Assembly: GCA_017412705.1 (NCBI GenBank)
Contig: JAFPWS010000037.1
Coordinates: 1-50,486, forward strand
Length of the DNA: 50,486 bases
Reading direction: 5' to 3'
Source: Prevotella sp.
Lineage (GTDB): Bacteria > Bacteroidota > Bacteroidia > Bacteroidales > Bacteroidaceae
Shown in pieces: positions 1-8,387 of the stretch. Each line of letters opens with the position of its first letter. Position 1 is the stretch's first letter. Below the pieces are notes generated by a model that searched no databases, was not told where the DNA came from, and saw nothing but the letters and a program-made list of their open reading frames with translations. The position numbers and the translations under genes were made by a program.

Positions 1-35
1 ACATGATTCCCCTTCTCAATCTCTTTTCCAAAAAC

Positions 36-312
36 ATATAACCATATAACCCAATCCCCTTCAAACCACGGTGGCGAAAGGGTTTCAGGCGGGTTATATG
101 TTCTTTGGAGATATAACCCACATGTAACCCACATATAACCTGATAGGCATAAGTCAGGGGTAAGCGGATACGCTTACCTCATAGATGTCTTTGTGCATTT
201 GGGTGGGGTTATATGTAGGTTATATCTGGGTTATATGTGGTTGGGTACATATAACCCACGCTCAGCCCTTTGTCTATGGGCCTTTGAGGCCTGTTGGGTT
301 ATATGGTTACAT
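36..312. repeat. Array of ATATAACC / GGTTATAT octamers on both strands
   Basis: Perfect copies of ATATAACC are seen at 36-43, 44-51, 111-118, 133-140 and 249-256. The reverse complement GGTTATAT is seen at 92-99, 207-214, 218-225, 229-236 and 297-304. One-base variants lie at 123-129 (ATGTAACC-like) and 305-312 (GGTTACAT). Many copies are extended to ATATAACCC or followed by CAT/TGT. Such clustering in under 300 bp is not expected by chance. The copies are in both orientations and irregularly spaced, unlike CRISPR or plasmid iterons. A protein-binding array or a decayed repeat element are both possible; no known family is recognised. Confidence 0.8.
159..178. repeat. Perfect 8-bp inverted repeat with GATA loop inside the octamer array
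   Basis: GGTAAGCG at 159-166 and CGCTTACC at 171-178 form a perfect stem with a 4-nt loop. There is no adjacent T-run, so it is a weak candidate for a simple terminator. It sits near the middle of the octamer array, with copies on both sides, as expected of an operator or recombination site core. That role is inference. Confidence 0.6.
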
Positions 313-436
313 GTAGTTGCAAATTCGCATATCCACACACAGCCTAATGGACACCCCATAAACGATTGGCAGGTTGTATGGTGAGGCGTTGAGGCGTTTT
401 GCGAAAAAGTAGCGTATAATTTTTTCGTGAAAACAT

Positions 437-467
437 TTTGTCGTTTCAGTTTTATTTCCTATCTTTG
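437..467 (+). promoter_or_regulatory. Bacteroidota sigma-ABfr-type promoter for the leader RNA and repeat-protein genes
   Basis: TTTG at 437-440 is followed after 19 bp by TATCTTTG at 460-467, matching the Bacteroidota -33/-7 consensus. Transcription would start near 471-475. That places the start just before the first long-range helix strand of the structured leader (479-486). Confidence 0.8.
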
Positions 468-469
468 CA

Positions 470-749
470 GCATCGTTTGTTAGCCCCAAGAGGGTGAGCG
501 GGCGGTCTTATTGTATGAGAAAGACGTTTTCGAACGTCTGTCGTTGTGGCTCGTGAATCTCGCAAATTCCATCTCTACAGCAGACAGATGACAACCGAGA
601 CGTCTGCGTGGAGCGTATCTATATACCTTTATTTATATATAGTTCGTTCTGGCGTGGGCTAACTGGCGTTGTCTATCCTGTGTAGAGAGGGCAATGCGAG
701 AGCCTACGAGTCCAGGATGGGCAGAAGAACAGACACCTACGCCTTTTTT
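470..749 (+). ncRNA. Candidate structured RNA (leader or independent RNA) with pseudoknot and terminator-like 3' helix
   Basis: The transcript predicted from the upstream promoter contains several exact complementarities. P1 is 479-486 with 656-663 (8 bp). Within it are hairpins 522-528/533-539 (TTCG loop), 580-585/602-607 and 619-625/636-642. A second domain pairs 665-674 with 731-735 and 739-743 (CCT bulge), continued by 675-680/713-718, and is followed by six T at 744-749, like an intrinsic terminator. Its loop holds 681-688 and 695-701, exact complements of 572-579 and 558-564 inside the first domain, giving a 15-bp pseudoknot or an alternative fold. The ATG at 826 lies 77 nt beyond. I recognise no Rfam family; it could be an attenuating riboswitch-like leader or a free-standing RNA. 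Confidence 0.65.
665..749 (+). terminator. Terminator-like helix ending the leader RNA
   Basis: GGCGTTGTCT (665-674) pairs with AGACA (731-735) and ACGCC (739-743) around a 3-nt bulge, followed directly by TTTTTT. The interior loop segments can pair upstream, so formation may compete with the alternative fold described for the leader RNA. If real it would attenuate transcription into the downstream gene or define the 3' end of a small RNA. Confidence 0.55.
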
Positions 750-825
750 GTGCCGTAAGCTAACCTAAGACTGTATGATTAAAATTGCCGACGTCGGGGT
801 GTGATAGGCTGCATAAACTGAGTTT

Positions 826-3800
826 ATGGATAGAATGATTAAGAACAAACACCGTGGAGCAGCAGCCGTGTGTTCCGGTATCCTCAAGTCTCACTTTACG
901 GTTGTGATGCTTTTCTTGTTGCTTGGAATCCAGGCAATGGCTCTGGACACCAGTCAAACGCGAACCATTAACGTTGCTACGGCAGGAAAATTGTCATCCT
1001 TGTTACCCCAGGCAGAGCGACAATACGTTGTCAACCTGACAATCACGGGAAAGCTGAACGGTACTGACTTCAACGTTCTAAGGGCTATGGCGACTGACGA
1101 GACACTCCAGACCCTTGATTTGTCTGGTGCTAATATCGTAAGCGGGGGTGACTCCTACTACACAAACTATGGGACAAAGTATTACACCAAGGACAACGAG
1201 TTTGGCTATTCTCTGTTCAATGGCTGCAAGAAGATACAGAAGGTTGTCCTGCCCAATTCCCTCACAACGATTGGCCAGTGTGCATTTTGGTATTGTACCA
1301 AACTGAAGACCTTGGTCATCGGTTCAAAGGTTACCACAATCAAACCAGGTATATGGGGCGGATGCAGCCAGCTTTCTGATGTCCAACTAAAAAGCAGTAC
1401 GTATTTTCATTTGCTAAATGGGATATTGTATAACAAGGACTATACTACCATTATTGCCGCTTTGCAGATTCAAAATTATGGCGACCTGACTATCCGCAGC
1501 GGGGTGAAGGAGATTCAATATAATGCTTTCGCATTCTGTAGCAAGCTGACCAGTGTTACATTCCCCTCTTCTGTGACGACCATCGGCGATACTGCTTTTG
1601 AATATACGGGCATCGCATCGGTGACCTTTACTAGTGCCATCACAAGCATTGGCAGCTTTGCTTTTAGTGGCTGTAAGAGTCTGAAGGAACTTGATTTGAC
1701 ACCACTTACTAAGGTGACCACTTTGGACTATGGAGTCTTTATGACTTCCAACGTTGAGATAGTGTATCTACCTAAAGGTCTGAAAGAGCTAAAGCAGTCA
1801 GTCTTCAGCGGCACACCATTAAAACACATCTTTGCATATACTGCAACGCCTGCAACGATGTACGACCTGTCAACAACCAGCCCGACATTTAAAAATGTGG
1901 ATGTAGAAACCTGTACCGTCCACGTTCCCCAAGGAAGAGTAAACACCTACAAGGCAGCTACAGGATGGAAGGACTTTAAGTATATAACAGATAGTCAAGA
2001 GATAACCAACAATGATAACTTGATTTATAACGAAACCCAACTCAGAACACGTCTAAAAGAAATTGCAGAAAATAATGAATCATCGCAGAGTAATCCTGTG
2101 AAGCTTACCATTGCACCTGCAGGTTTTGATATAACTTCAAGTGTCATCATTAGAAATTGTTATGTTGAGATTACAGGAGGGCGTTTAACCATTACGAAAA
2201 ATACAGCTCATTCTCCATTTATGATATTCCAGAACTCTTCCCTGTCTTTAAAGGACATCGAGATAGACTTCAACCGGTTTGACAGTTGGCCCAGAGGTTT
2301 TGAAAATGATGAAGGGGTTTTGACTATCGGGGCCGATGTTAAATTCTTAAATGCAGTTTCAGAGGGTTGGGCTACTATACCTTTCTATCATATAAGTAGT
2401 ATTACTACCATCTCCCCTACGTCATGGAATATAGCAAATGAAGTGTTTGGCGTATACTTTTCAAGTTTCCAGAAAAGTGCACAGATGCTGTTTACATCAA
2501 CGCTCCCTTATGCGCGTGTATCAGCTAATTGGGAAAGTTACAATTCAGAAGAGCCATACACACTTTTTAGAGGTTATGGATATACTCTCACAGAGACAGA
2601 CTATAATAACATAATATTTGAAGGAGTTCCGTCTAATCTTGAAGTTTTTTATGACAACAATGATAAAGCTGTGAAGCTACGGAAAAAGTATGATGGTAAT
2701 AGTGATGATTTACAAGCCTTCATTGATGCCAACGCAGGTGCAACAAGCTTTGTAGAGGTTGACCTCTCAAAGTTTGAAAACGATTTGGTGCGAGAACAGA
2801 CGCTCAATGTCAGTACAGGGGCCAGCTACCGCTTTATCAACGGAACACTTAGCCGTTCCGAGGCATTAGATGCCCCTGTGGTCTATGTCTCAAACGGTAG
2901 TAAAATGGAAGTTGGCAACGGTGCCATCATCACCAGTCAAGGACATTTGGCTGCCGACCCTCAGGCACTGTTCAAAGTGGAAGCCACAATCAAGCTGGAC
3001 AAAGGTTCTCTTTACATCACAAGTGGTAAAGTGGAAGGTTCGTGCGGTGGCAGAAATCATGGAAATGAAATGGTGACGACTATTGATGAGGAAGACCCTG
3101 CTGTAGAACTAACGTCAGACAATGACACATTCCTGATGACGGGTGGTGAAATGGGGGGCTATTTCCTCTGTACAGCCGAGGAAGCCAATGTGCGCTTTAT
3201 GGGAGGTGAGATTTACGGCCACTATTATAAAAAGAGCACTGCCGCTCAGGGCGTACCACAGACTAACCGGGCTACAGCATTCTATGACTATGCTCCTTTG
3301 ATTGATACCCGTTCTAATGTATATATAAATAAGGTGAAATCGTATTGGGGTCATCGCGGTTGGTATTTTGGAAACGAAGACCAGAATGACTTTAGTGTGT
3401 CGCTGCATGGCAACAATGTTGTATATCTGCAAAGTGGTGGAATGGATTCCTTTGGTTTCACCGTTGAAGACAAAAAGGATGGAGACCTCGTGATGGTAGG
3501 TGACAATTATACTATTACGGCAAGTGACATGGCTTGCATGAGTGTTAGGCCGTTCAGCTATTATTCTGAGAGCCTTGGACATTATGTGGAGCAGGAGTGC
3601 TACCTTGAACTGAAAGACAACAAAGTTTATCTGCGCTACAAGAAAGACGAAGTCTGCGATGCCGACGACATACAAAGATTCATCAAAGACAGGGAAGGAA
3701 CGGCTGATATGACGCTGTGCGACGAACCGACCATTGATGAAGATGTAGACGTAGATGATATACAGATTTTTATTGACGGCACTGGAAGGGAGTCCCAGCC

Positions 3801-4422
3801 AGTAATTGGCTTCTATGGCGGCACTTTCAATATCCGCCAGAATGCCGGCATGTCGTTCAAGAGCGTGACGTTTGCCAGCAAGTGCACCAACGCCATCTCG
3901 CGGCGGGCTGATGGGAATGGCGGCATCAACAATGCCGGAACGCTGTCTTTCCAAGATTGCACATTCCTTGATGGCAGCTATAGCATTGTCAACAGCAAGG
4001 ACACCTATATTGACGGAACGGTGACGGGCCTGCGCCTTACCAACAAATATGGTGGGCATGTCTATGTTACCAGTCCGCTGACGAAGGATGTTCAAGTCAG
4101 CATCGAGTCGGCTGCTGATGTGGAAGAAGGCACTCCTGTCATGCTCGGCGGAGATGGCTACACGTTGACGGAGGCCGATGCTGAACACATTGACCTCGCT
4201 CTACCCCAAGGCTATGAATGGAAGTACGACAACACGACCAACAGCATCATAGTATCTGTTGCATCCGGTATTTCACAAGCCGCAAGGGAACAGCCCACCG
4301 TCGTTGAAAGCTTCGACGTCACAGGCCACAAGGCCGACACCAACACGAAAGGCCTGAAAATCCAGCGCATGAGCGACGGGACGGTAAGGAAAACATTTAT
4401 TCATCCATTAAATAAACAATAA
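826..4422 (+). CDS. Secreted BspA-type leucine-rich-repeat protein with repeated parallel beta-helix-like modules
   Basis: 1198 residues. A basic N-terminus and hydrophobic stretch (about 24-39, ending AMA) form a signal peptide; M4 is an alternative start. Residues about 120-370 are Treponema/BspA-type LRR_5 repeats (recurring AFxxCxxLxxVxFPxSVTTIG). The rest reads as a Gly/Asn/Thr-rich right-handed beta-helix with recurring modules. Each module begins near DDLQxFI, passes through VDLSxF and RFINGTL, and closes with GYTLTxxD plus a YDN segment. A Cys/Asp-rich stretch has two DDIQxFI copies. The tail (GLKIQRMSDGTVRK) resembles C-terminal tails common on Bacteroidales secreted proteins. It is followed 3 bp later by a paralogous gene. 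Adhesin/surface function is inferred; BspA relatives bind host proteins or support co-aggregation. A small inverted repeat (813-827) overlaps the start codon. Confidence 0.85.
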   Translation: MDRMIKNKHRGAAAVCSGILKSHFTVVMLFLLLGIQAMALDTSQTRTINVATAGKLSSLLPQAERQYVVNLTITGKLNGTDFNVLRAMATDETLQTLDLSGANIVSGGDSYYTNYGTKYYTKDNEFGYSLFNGCKKIQKVVLPNSLTTIGQCAFWYCTKLKTLVIGSKVTTIKPGIWGGCSQLSDVQLKSSTYFHLLNGILYNKDYTTIIAALQIQNYGDLTIRSGVKEIQYNAFAFCSKLTSVTFPSSVTTIGDTAFEYTGIASVTFTSAITSIGSFAFSGCKSLKELDLTPLTKVTTLDYGVFMTSNVEIVYLPKGLKELKQSVFSGTPLKHIFAYTATPATMYDLSTTSPTFKNVDVETCTVHVPQGRVNTYKAATGWKDFKYITDSQEITNNDNLIYNETQLRTRLKEIAENNESSQSNPVKLTIAPAGFDITSSVIIRNCYVEITGGRLTITKNTAHSPFMIFQNSSLSLKDIEIDFNRFDSWPRGFENDEGVLTIGADVKFLNAVSEGWATIPFYHISSITTISPTSWNIANEVFGVYFSSFQKSAQMLFTSTLPYARVSANWESYNSEEPYTLFRGYGYTLTETDYNNIIFEGVPSNLEVFYDNNDKAVKLRKKYDGNSDDLQAFIDANAGATSFVEVDLSKFENDLVREQTLNVSTGASYRFINGTLSRSEALDAPVVYVSNGSKMEVGNGAIITSQGHLAADPQALFKVEATIKLDKGSLYITSGKVEGSCGGRNHGNEMVTTIDEEDPAVELTSDNDTFLMTGGEMGGYFLCTAEEANVRFMGGEIYGHYYKKSTAAQGVPQTNRATAFYDYAPLIDTRSNVYINKVKSYWGHRGWYFGNEDQNDFSVSLHGNNVVYLQSGGMDSFGFTVEDKKDGDLVMVGDNYTITASDMACMSVRPFSYYSESLGHYVEQECYLELKDNKVYLRYKKDEVCDADDIQRFIKDREGTADMTLCDEPTIDEDVDVDDIQIFIDGTGRESQPVIGFYGGTFNIRQNAGMSFKSVTFASKCTNAISRRADGNGGINNAGTLSFQDCTFLDGSYSIVNSKDTYIDGTVTGLRLTNKYGGHVYVTSPLTKDVQVSIESAADVEEGTPVMLGGDGYTLTEADAEHIDLALPQGYEWKYDNTTNSIIVSVASGISQAAREQPTVVESFDVTGHKADTNTKGLKIQRMSDGTVRKTFIHPLNKQ

Positions 4423-4425
4423 ACA

Positions 4426-6459
4426 ATGAGAAAGTTAGATTTTATGTTTAAGTTGCGATTGGCGATTTTGTTAGGAATGCTGGCATGCTTTGGCAGCGTT
4501 CAAGCGCAGGACGACCTGCAAGAGTACGTCAACAAGGTTTCTGCACAGAATGCTGGACGGCACCAGGCACCGAACAACATTATTGATGTTGACCTCTCTC
4601 AGTTTTCGGCTACGAAACGTAAGACAACCCTTGATGTGGCCAATGGCAACAACTACAGGTTTATCAACGGAACGCTGACTCGTGACGCCAGTCTCGACGG
4701 CCCCATCCTGCATGTGGGTGGTGGCTGCTATGTGGAGATAGGTAACGGAGCGACCATTTCAGCAGAAGAGTCAAGCAGCAACCGTGAGGCAATAATCCAA
4801 GACGGTGCTGAACTGCAATTGCTGAAAGGCGGTGCCATCAGGGGTAAGAAGGGCTGTACTTCGGTGCTGATGACAACAGCCAGCGACAACTTCACCATGC
4901 AGTATGGCACATTGTATGGCACATTGGTTTGTGAAGCCTCTGATGCAACCATTAACTTTAACGGAGGTGAGCTTGAGTGGAGCAACATTTCAGGTAATGA
5001 TTTCTATGACACCTTTAAGTCGGCAGCTGACATCAACGTCAATAGCATGCCCTTTAACGACGTTATCAGGGTTGAACTGACAGGCAAGAACAATGTCATT
5101 AATATGGACAGCGATTTTTGCCCACTATTCTATGTAAAAGCACCCGCCAAGAAAAGTGGTGATGTGCTTGTCAAAGTACTGCACTTTGGAACCTATTGGA
5201 GTCTGGATGATGTAAAGAAATATACCACATGGCAAGGGGACCAGAAATACGGCACTTATGCTGACAGCAAAACCAATACTGTCAAGCTGAGTTATGACGA
5301 CCTGCAGAGATTCTTTGACGACCCTGATGACAAGGACGAGCACTGTGGCTGTAGCGACGAAGACCCATATCGAGTAGATATTCCTTGTGACGGCCTTACG
5401 ATGAAGAAGGACTTGGACGTTCCCGATGATGATTTATACTGGGCCATCAATGGCCGTCCTGAGGGACAGGAGGATGAGTACGACTGTGAGGGTCAGGTAG
5501 ACGAAGGTGAGAATGACGTGTACATTCGTCCCAAAGCCAAGGTTAGGTGGCGTTGGCTGCGCTGGCGCGGCTGCGGCTGTCAGGGCAAGCACATCTGGGT
5601 CTACGGCACGCTGCGTATCTACAGGGTATGGTACTATTACTACTGGCGCTTTATTCACGTGATGCCTGGTGGTAAGGTAATCATTGAGGATTTGAACGGC
5701 GACTGCGACGAGACGGTGTTCCACGTTGAAGGCGGTGAGGTGGACTATGGCGGCGACAACAGCCATTGTTCCGGCGGCAAGTATGGCTGGTACTGTACTG
5801 GCGGTGTTATTTACATCCGTGGCGGATGGTTGAGCGGCGGAACCTGTGGTGGTTGGACAGGCCCGAAAGGTAAGAGCTACCACTACGACGGCACGGTGCA
5901 CGGCGGTATCCATAACTATGGCTGGCACTATTTCTATGGTGGCACCTGCTCGGGCGGTGGTTCTTATACCATCTATAACTATAAGGGCGGCCACTTCTAC
6001 TATTATAAAGGCACCTGCACGGATGGTGGCAAGATATGGAACGAGGGCGACCTCTACATAGACGGTGGCGGTGCAATCAGCTGCGGCGACATCTACTGCA
6101 TCAAGGGTGGCTGTATCTATATTCTGAAGAAGCTGACCTTCACGCTGCGCCTGATAATTACGGAAGAGAACATTGTTCCCGGTGCAACAATTGTTGTGGG
6201 TGGCGATGGCTACACGCTGACACAGGACGATATTGACAGGATACAGATTGACTTGCCTGATGGTTACGAGTGGAAGTACGACGGTGCTTGTGGTTGTATA
6301 TCAATCATCAAGACCACAGGCATTTCAAATGCCGTAACTAATGCCCCAGCCGTCATGCAGTCATACGATACTACAGGTCGCCAAGTGGGCGAAGGCAGCA
6401 AGGGCATCAACATCCAGCGCATGAGCGACGGAACGGTTCGTAAGGTTACTGCAAAATAA
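4426..6459 (+). CDS. Secreted repeat protein with Trp/Tyr/Gly/Cys-rich core, paralogue of the preceding gene
   Basis: 677 residues with a signal peptide (hydrophobic 11-21, SVQAQ cleavage region near 28). Residues 52-115 repeat the VDLSxF, RFINGTL, EIGNGA module of the upstream protein. Residues 590-628 repeat its GYTLTxxD/EWKYD module, and the last 15 residues are almost identical in type (INIQRMSDGTVRK). Between lies an extraordinary segment (about 373-565): WRWLRWRGCGC, a VWYYYYW cluster at 401-407, then many GG turns with His, Tyr and more than a dozen Cys. This reads as a beta-helix with aromatic ladders and disulfides or metal sites. It is co-transcribed with the previous gene (3-bp gap) and ends before a terminator hairpin. 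No enzymatic motif is recognised; the function is unknown. Confidence 0.8.
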   Translation: MRKLDFMFKLRLAILLGMLACFGSVQAQDDLQEYVNKVSAQNAGRHQAPNNIIDVDLSQFSATKRKTTLDVANGNNYRFINGTLTRDASLDGPILHVGGGCYVEIGNGATISAEESSSNREAIIQDGAELQLLKGGAIRGKKGCTSVLMTTASDNFTMQYGTLYGTLVCEASDATINFNGGELEWSNISGNDFYDTFKSAADINVNSMPFNDVIRVELTGKNNVINMDSDFCPLFYVKAPAKKSGDVLVKVLHFGTYWSLDDVKKYTTWQGDQKYGTYADSKTNTVKLSYDDLQRFFDDPDDKDEHCGCSDEDPYRVDIPCDGLTMKKDLDVPDDDLYWAINGRPEGQEDEYDCEGQVDEGENDVYIRPKAKVRWRWLRWRGCGCQGKHIWVYGTLRIYRVWYYYYWRFIHVMPGGKVIIEDLNGDCDETVFHVEGGEVDYGGDNSHCSGGKYGWYCTGGVIYIRGGWLSGGTCGGWTGPKGKSYHYDGTVHGGIHNYGWHYFYGGTCSGGGSYTIYNYKGGHFYYYKGTCTDGGKIWNEGDLYIDGGGAISCGDIYCIKGGCIYILKKLTFTLRLIITEENIVPGATIVVGGDGYTLTQDDIDRIQIDLPDGYEWKYDGACGCISIIKTTGISNAVTNAPAVMQSYDTTGRQVGEGSKGINIQRMSDGTVRKVTAK

Positions 6460-6504
6460 AGGGTAAGCATCCGATAAACTACAGGTAGTAATACCTATAT
6501 AAGT

Positions 6505-6542
6505 AATAGCAGCCACAGTCACATTCGACTGTAGCTGCTATT
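6505..6542. terminator. Strong hairpin terminator between converging operons
   Basis: AATAGCAGC-C-ACAGTC (6505-6520) pairs with GACTGT-A-GCTGCTATT (6527-6542), a 16-position stem with one mismatch and a 6-nt loop. It lies between the 3' ends of two converging units and could serve both strands. There is only a short T-rich flank. Confidence 0.75.
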
Positions 6543-6620
6543 ATCGTTTAGACCTTCAGGTCAGCCAACTTTCGCCTTATTTATAAGACAAGGATGCCCG
6601 TGCCTTGCTAACTCCCGAGG

Positions 6621-8387
6621 TCAGTTGCGGTAAAGGTGCGAAAACCCTTTGGAGTAAAGCTTTGAGCGCCCTTGCCGGTTGTCGATGGCCTCACCGACGA
6701 CTATCATGGTGGTCAATGTCAAATTATTGTCGTGGACGATTTTAGAAAGGTCTTTAAGCTGACCACGATAGATGTGCTGGTCGGGCCAGGTCAGATGATA
6801 GCATGCTGCTACGGGCGTATCCTCAGGATATTCCTGTAGCAGTTCTTTTTGCACTTCGTCGACAATAGCTGCTGAGAGGAAGATGCACATGGTGCTTTGA
6901 CTGCGCGCCAATAGGTGTAGCTGTTCCTTCTCCGGCATGGGAGTCTTGCCTTCGCCACGGGTCAGGATAATGGTCTGGGTGCGTTCCGGGATGGTGAACT
7001 GCGAGCGCAGCTCAGCAGCAGCAGCCAGGAAGGAGGAGATGCCCGGGGTGATGTGATAGGACATGCCCTCAAGGTCGAAGAACGCCATCTGTTCCTGTAT
7101 AGACCCGAAGATGCAAGGGTCGCCAGTATGCAGGCGGACGATGTACTTGCCCTCGTCGTAGAACTGCTTCATCAGCAGGCATTGTTCCTCAAGGGTCATG
7201 TCGGCCGACGAACGTACTGTAGCGCCAGGCTTGTGGCATTCGGTAAGCGCCTTGGGCACCAGAGAGCCGGCATAGAATATCAGGTCTGCCCGCTCCAGCA
7301 TCTTACGGCCACGGACCGACACCAGGTCAGGGTCGCCAGGACCGGCACCCACTATCTCGATGTGCCCCTTCTGCTCGCGCAGGTATTTGTAGTCGATGGC
7401 CAGGGCGGCAGTCCAGTTCCTGCCCTTTACCTTGGGGACGATGAGCTTGCCATTGTCAGAGCCCAGGATGGCTGCTGCCTCGCAGACGCTTGGCGTACCC
7501 ACATGCTTCTCGACCGTCTTGCTGGGATTGGGCACTTCTACCTTTGCCAGTTCCTCGGCAGCGTAGAACACCAGTTCTTCTCCCATTTCATCTGTGAGCA
7601 TGGCACAGAACTCCTCGTCCTTCTTCACGTCAATCGTACAATAACGCTTGTAGCAGGGCAATACGCCAATACGACTCATGGCCTCGTCTATCTCGTCGTA
7701 GATGTCCTCGTAGTTGTCAGGGTGGCTTGCCAGGCCGAAGCCCAGAGAGGCTATCATGGGTACGAAATGCAGCTCCAGCAGGCCTGCAGGGGAACACAGG
7801 TTATAGGGTGTCACCATGATGAGCAGGCTGTACTTCCTGGAATCAACCTCTTCGAGGCTCTTGACGATGGTGACATGGTAGGGCAGCGTCTTCTCCAGAT
7901 AGGCCGTACCCTCGTCGCAAATATCCATCAACAAGGCGGTGGGCTTGCGGTTGACGAAGGCAAAGATGCATTCGTTCATGTCGTCGTCGCTGGCGACGGA
8001 CCAGTTAAAGCGTTCTGCAAAGGCGTCGAGCGCCCATAGTCCGGCATTGTCGCTCTGGGTGGTGATGACAGCACTAGCTCCCAAGATGGCTGCCACCTCG
8101 CTGGTCAGTTCGTTGGCTCCTCCCACATGGCCGGAGAGTACGGAGACGGCATGCAGTCCGAGGCTGTCGACGCACACCACGGCAGGGTCTTCGTGCTTGT
8201 CCTTGATGAACGGGGCGATGGTGCGCACGCAGATGCCCATGGCACCGATGAACACAAAGGCGTCGAACTGTTGCCACTTCCTGCCGACCTCCGAACGGGT
8301 GAGGATACTGGCATGGAGCTCGCGCTGTAGCAGGTTGGCAATGTCGCTGCCTTGTTCGCTAATGGGGATGATGGCTATCTTCTGCAT
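6621..8387 (-). CDS. cobM: CbiG-CobM(CbiF) fusion: cobalt-precorrin-5A hydrolase / precorrin-4 C11-methyltransferase
   Basis: 588 residues from the ATG at 8387 (MQKIAIIPISEQG). A longer upstream reading frame exists but adds 30 low-complexity residues inside the previous gene. Residues 1 to about 335 are CbiG, with FIGAMGICVRTIAPFI and LSGHVGGANELT, which opens the ring-A lactone and releases the two-carbon fragment. Residues about 341-588 are an SAM tetrapyrrole methyltransferase of the CobM/CbiF type (VGAGPGDPDLVSVRG, RLHTGDPCIFGS, TPGISSF), which methylates C11. Both act in the cytoplasm at successive steps of corrin-ring contraction. It overlaps the 3' end of cobL by 13 bp, so translation is probably coupled. 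Last gene of the riboswitch-led cluster. CbiG supports the early-cobalt route. Confidence 0.93.
   Translation of the reverse strand: MQKIAIIPISEQGSDIANLLQRELHASILTRSEVGRKWQQFDAFVFIGAMGICVRTIAPFIKDKHEDPAVVCVDSLGLHAVSVLSGHVGGANELTSEVAAILGASAVITTQSDNAGLWALDAFAERFNWSVASDDDMNECIFAFVNRKPTALLMDICDEGTAYLEKTLPYHVTIVKSLEEVDSRKYSLLIMVTPYNLCSPAGLLELHFVPMIASLGFGLASHPDNYEDIYDEIDEAMSRIGVLPCYKRYCTIDVKKDEEFCAMLTDEMGEELVFYAAEELAKVEVPNPSKTVEKHVGTPSVCEAAAILGSDNGKLIVPKVKGRNWTAALAIDYKYLREQKGHIEIVGAGPGDPDLVSVRGRKMLERADLIFYAGSLVPKALTECHKPGATVRSSADMTLEEQCLLMKQFYDEGKYIVRLHTGDPCIFGSIQEQMAFFDLEGMSYHITPGISSFLAAAAELRSQFTIPERTQTIILTRGEGKTPMPEKEQLHLLARSQSTMCIFLSAAIVDEVQKELLQEYPEDTPVAACYHLTWPDQHIYRGQLKDLSKIVHDNNLTLTTMIVVGEAIDNRQGRSKLYSKGFSHLYRN

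Noticed and set aside
36-312. CRISPR array
   Set aside because: The repeats are only 8 bp, in both orientations and irregularly spaced, with no cas genes in the window.
193-384. 63-codon open frame on the + strand in the octamer array
   Set aside because: It is largely translated repeat (Tyr/Trp/His-rich), with no family resemblance and no promoter spacing that suits it.
1-825. RNase P RNA, tmRNA or 6S RNA as identity of the structured leader
   Set aside because: RNase P CR-I/CR-V blocks, a tmRNA tRNA-like end and the 6S single-bubble rod are all absent.
3115-4188. 357-codon open frame antisense to the LRR/beta-helix gene
   Set aside because: Fully opposite a protein with clear signal peptide and repeats; codon pattern is a mirror artefact.
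7053-8039. 328-codon open frame antisense to cbiG-cobM
   Set aside because: Lies over conserved CbiG/CobM motifs on the other strand; no recognisable domains.
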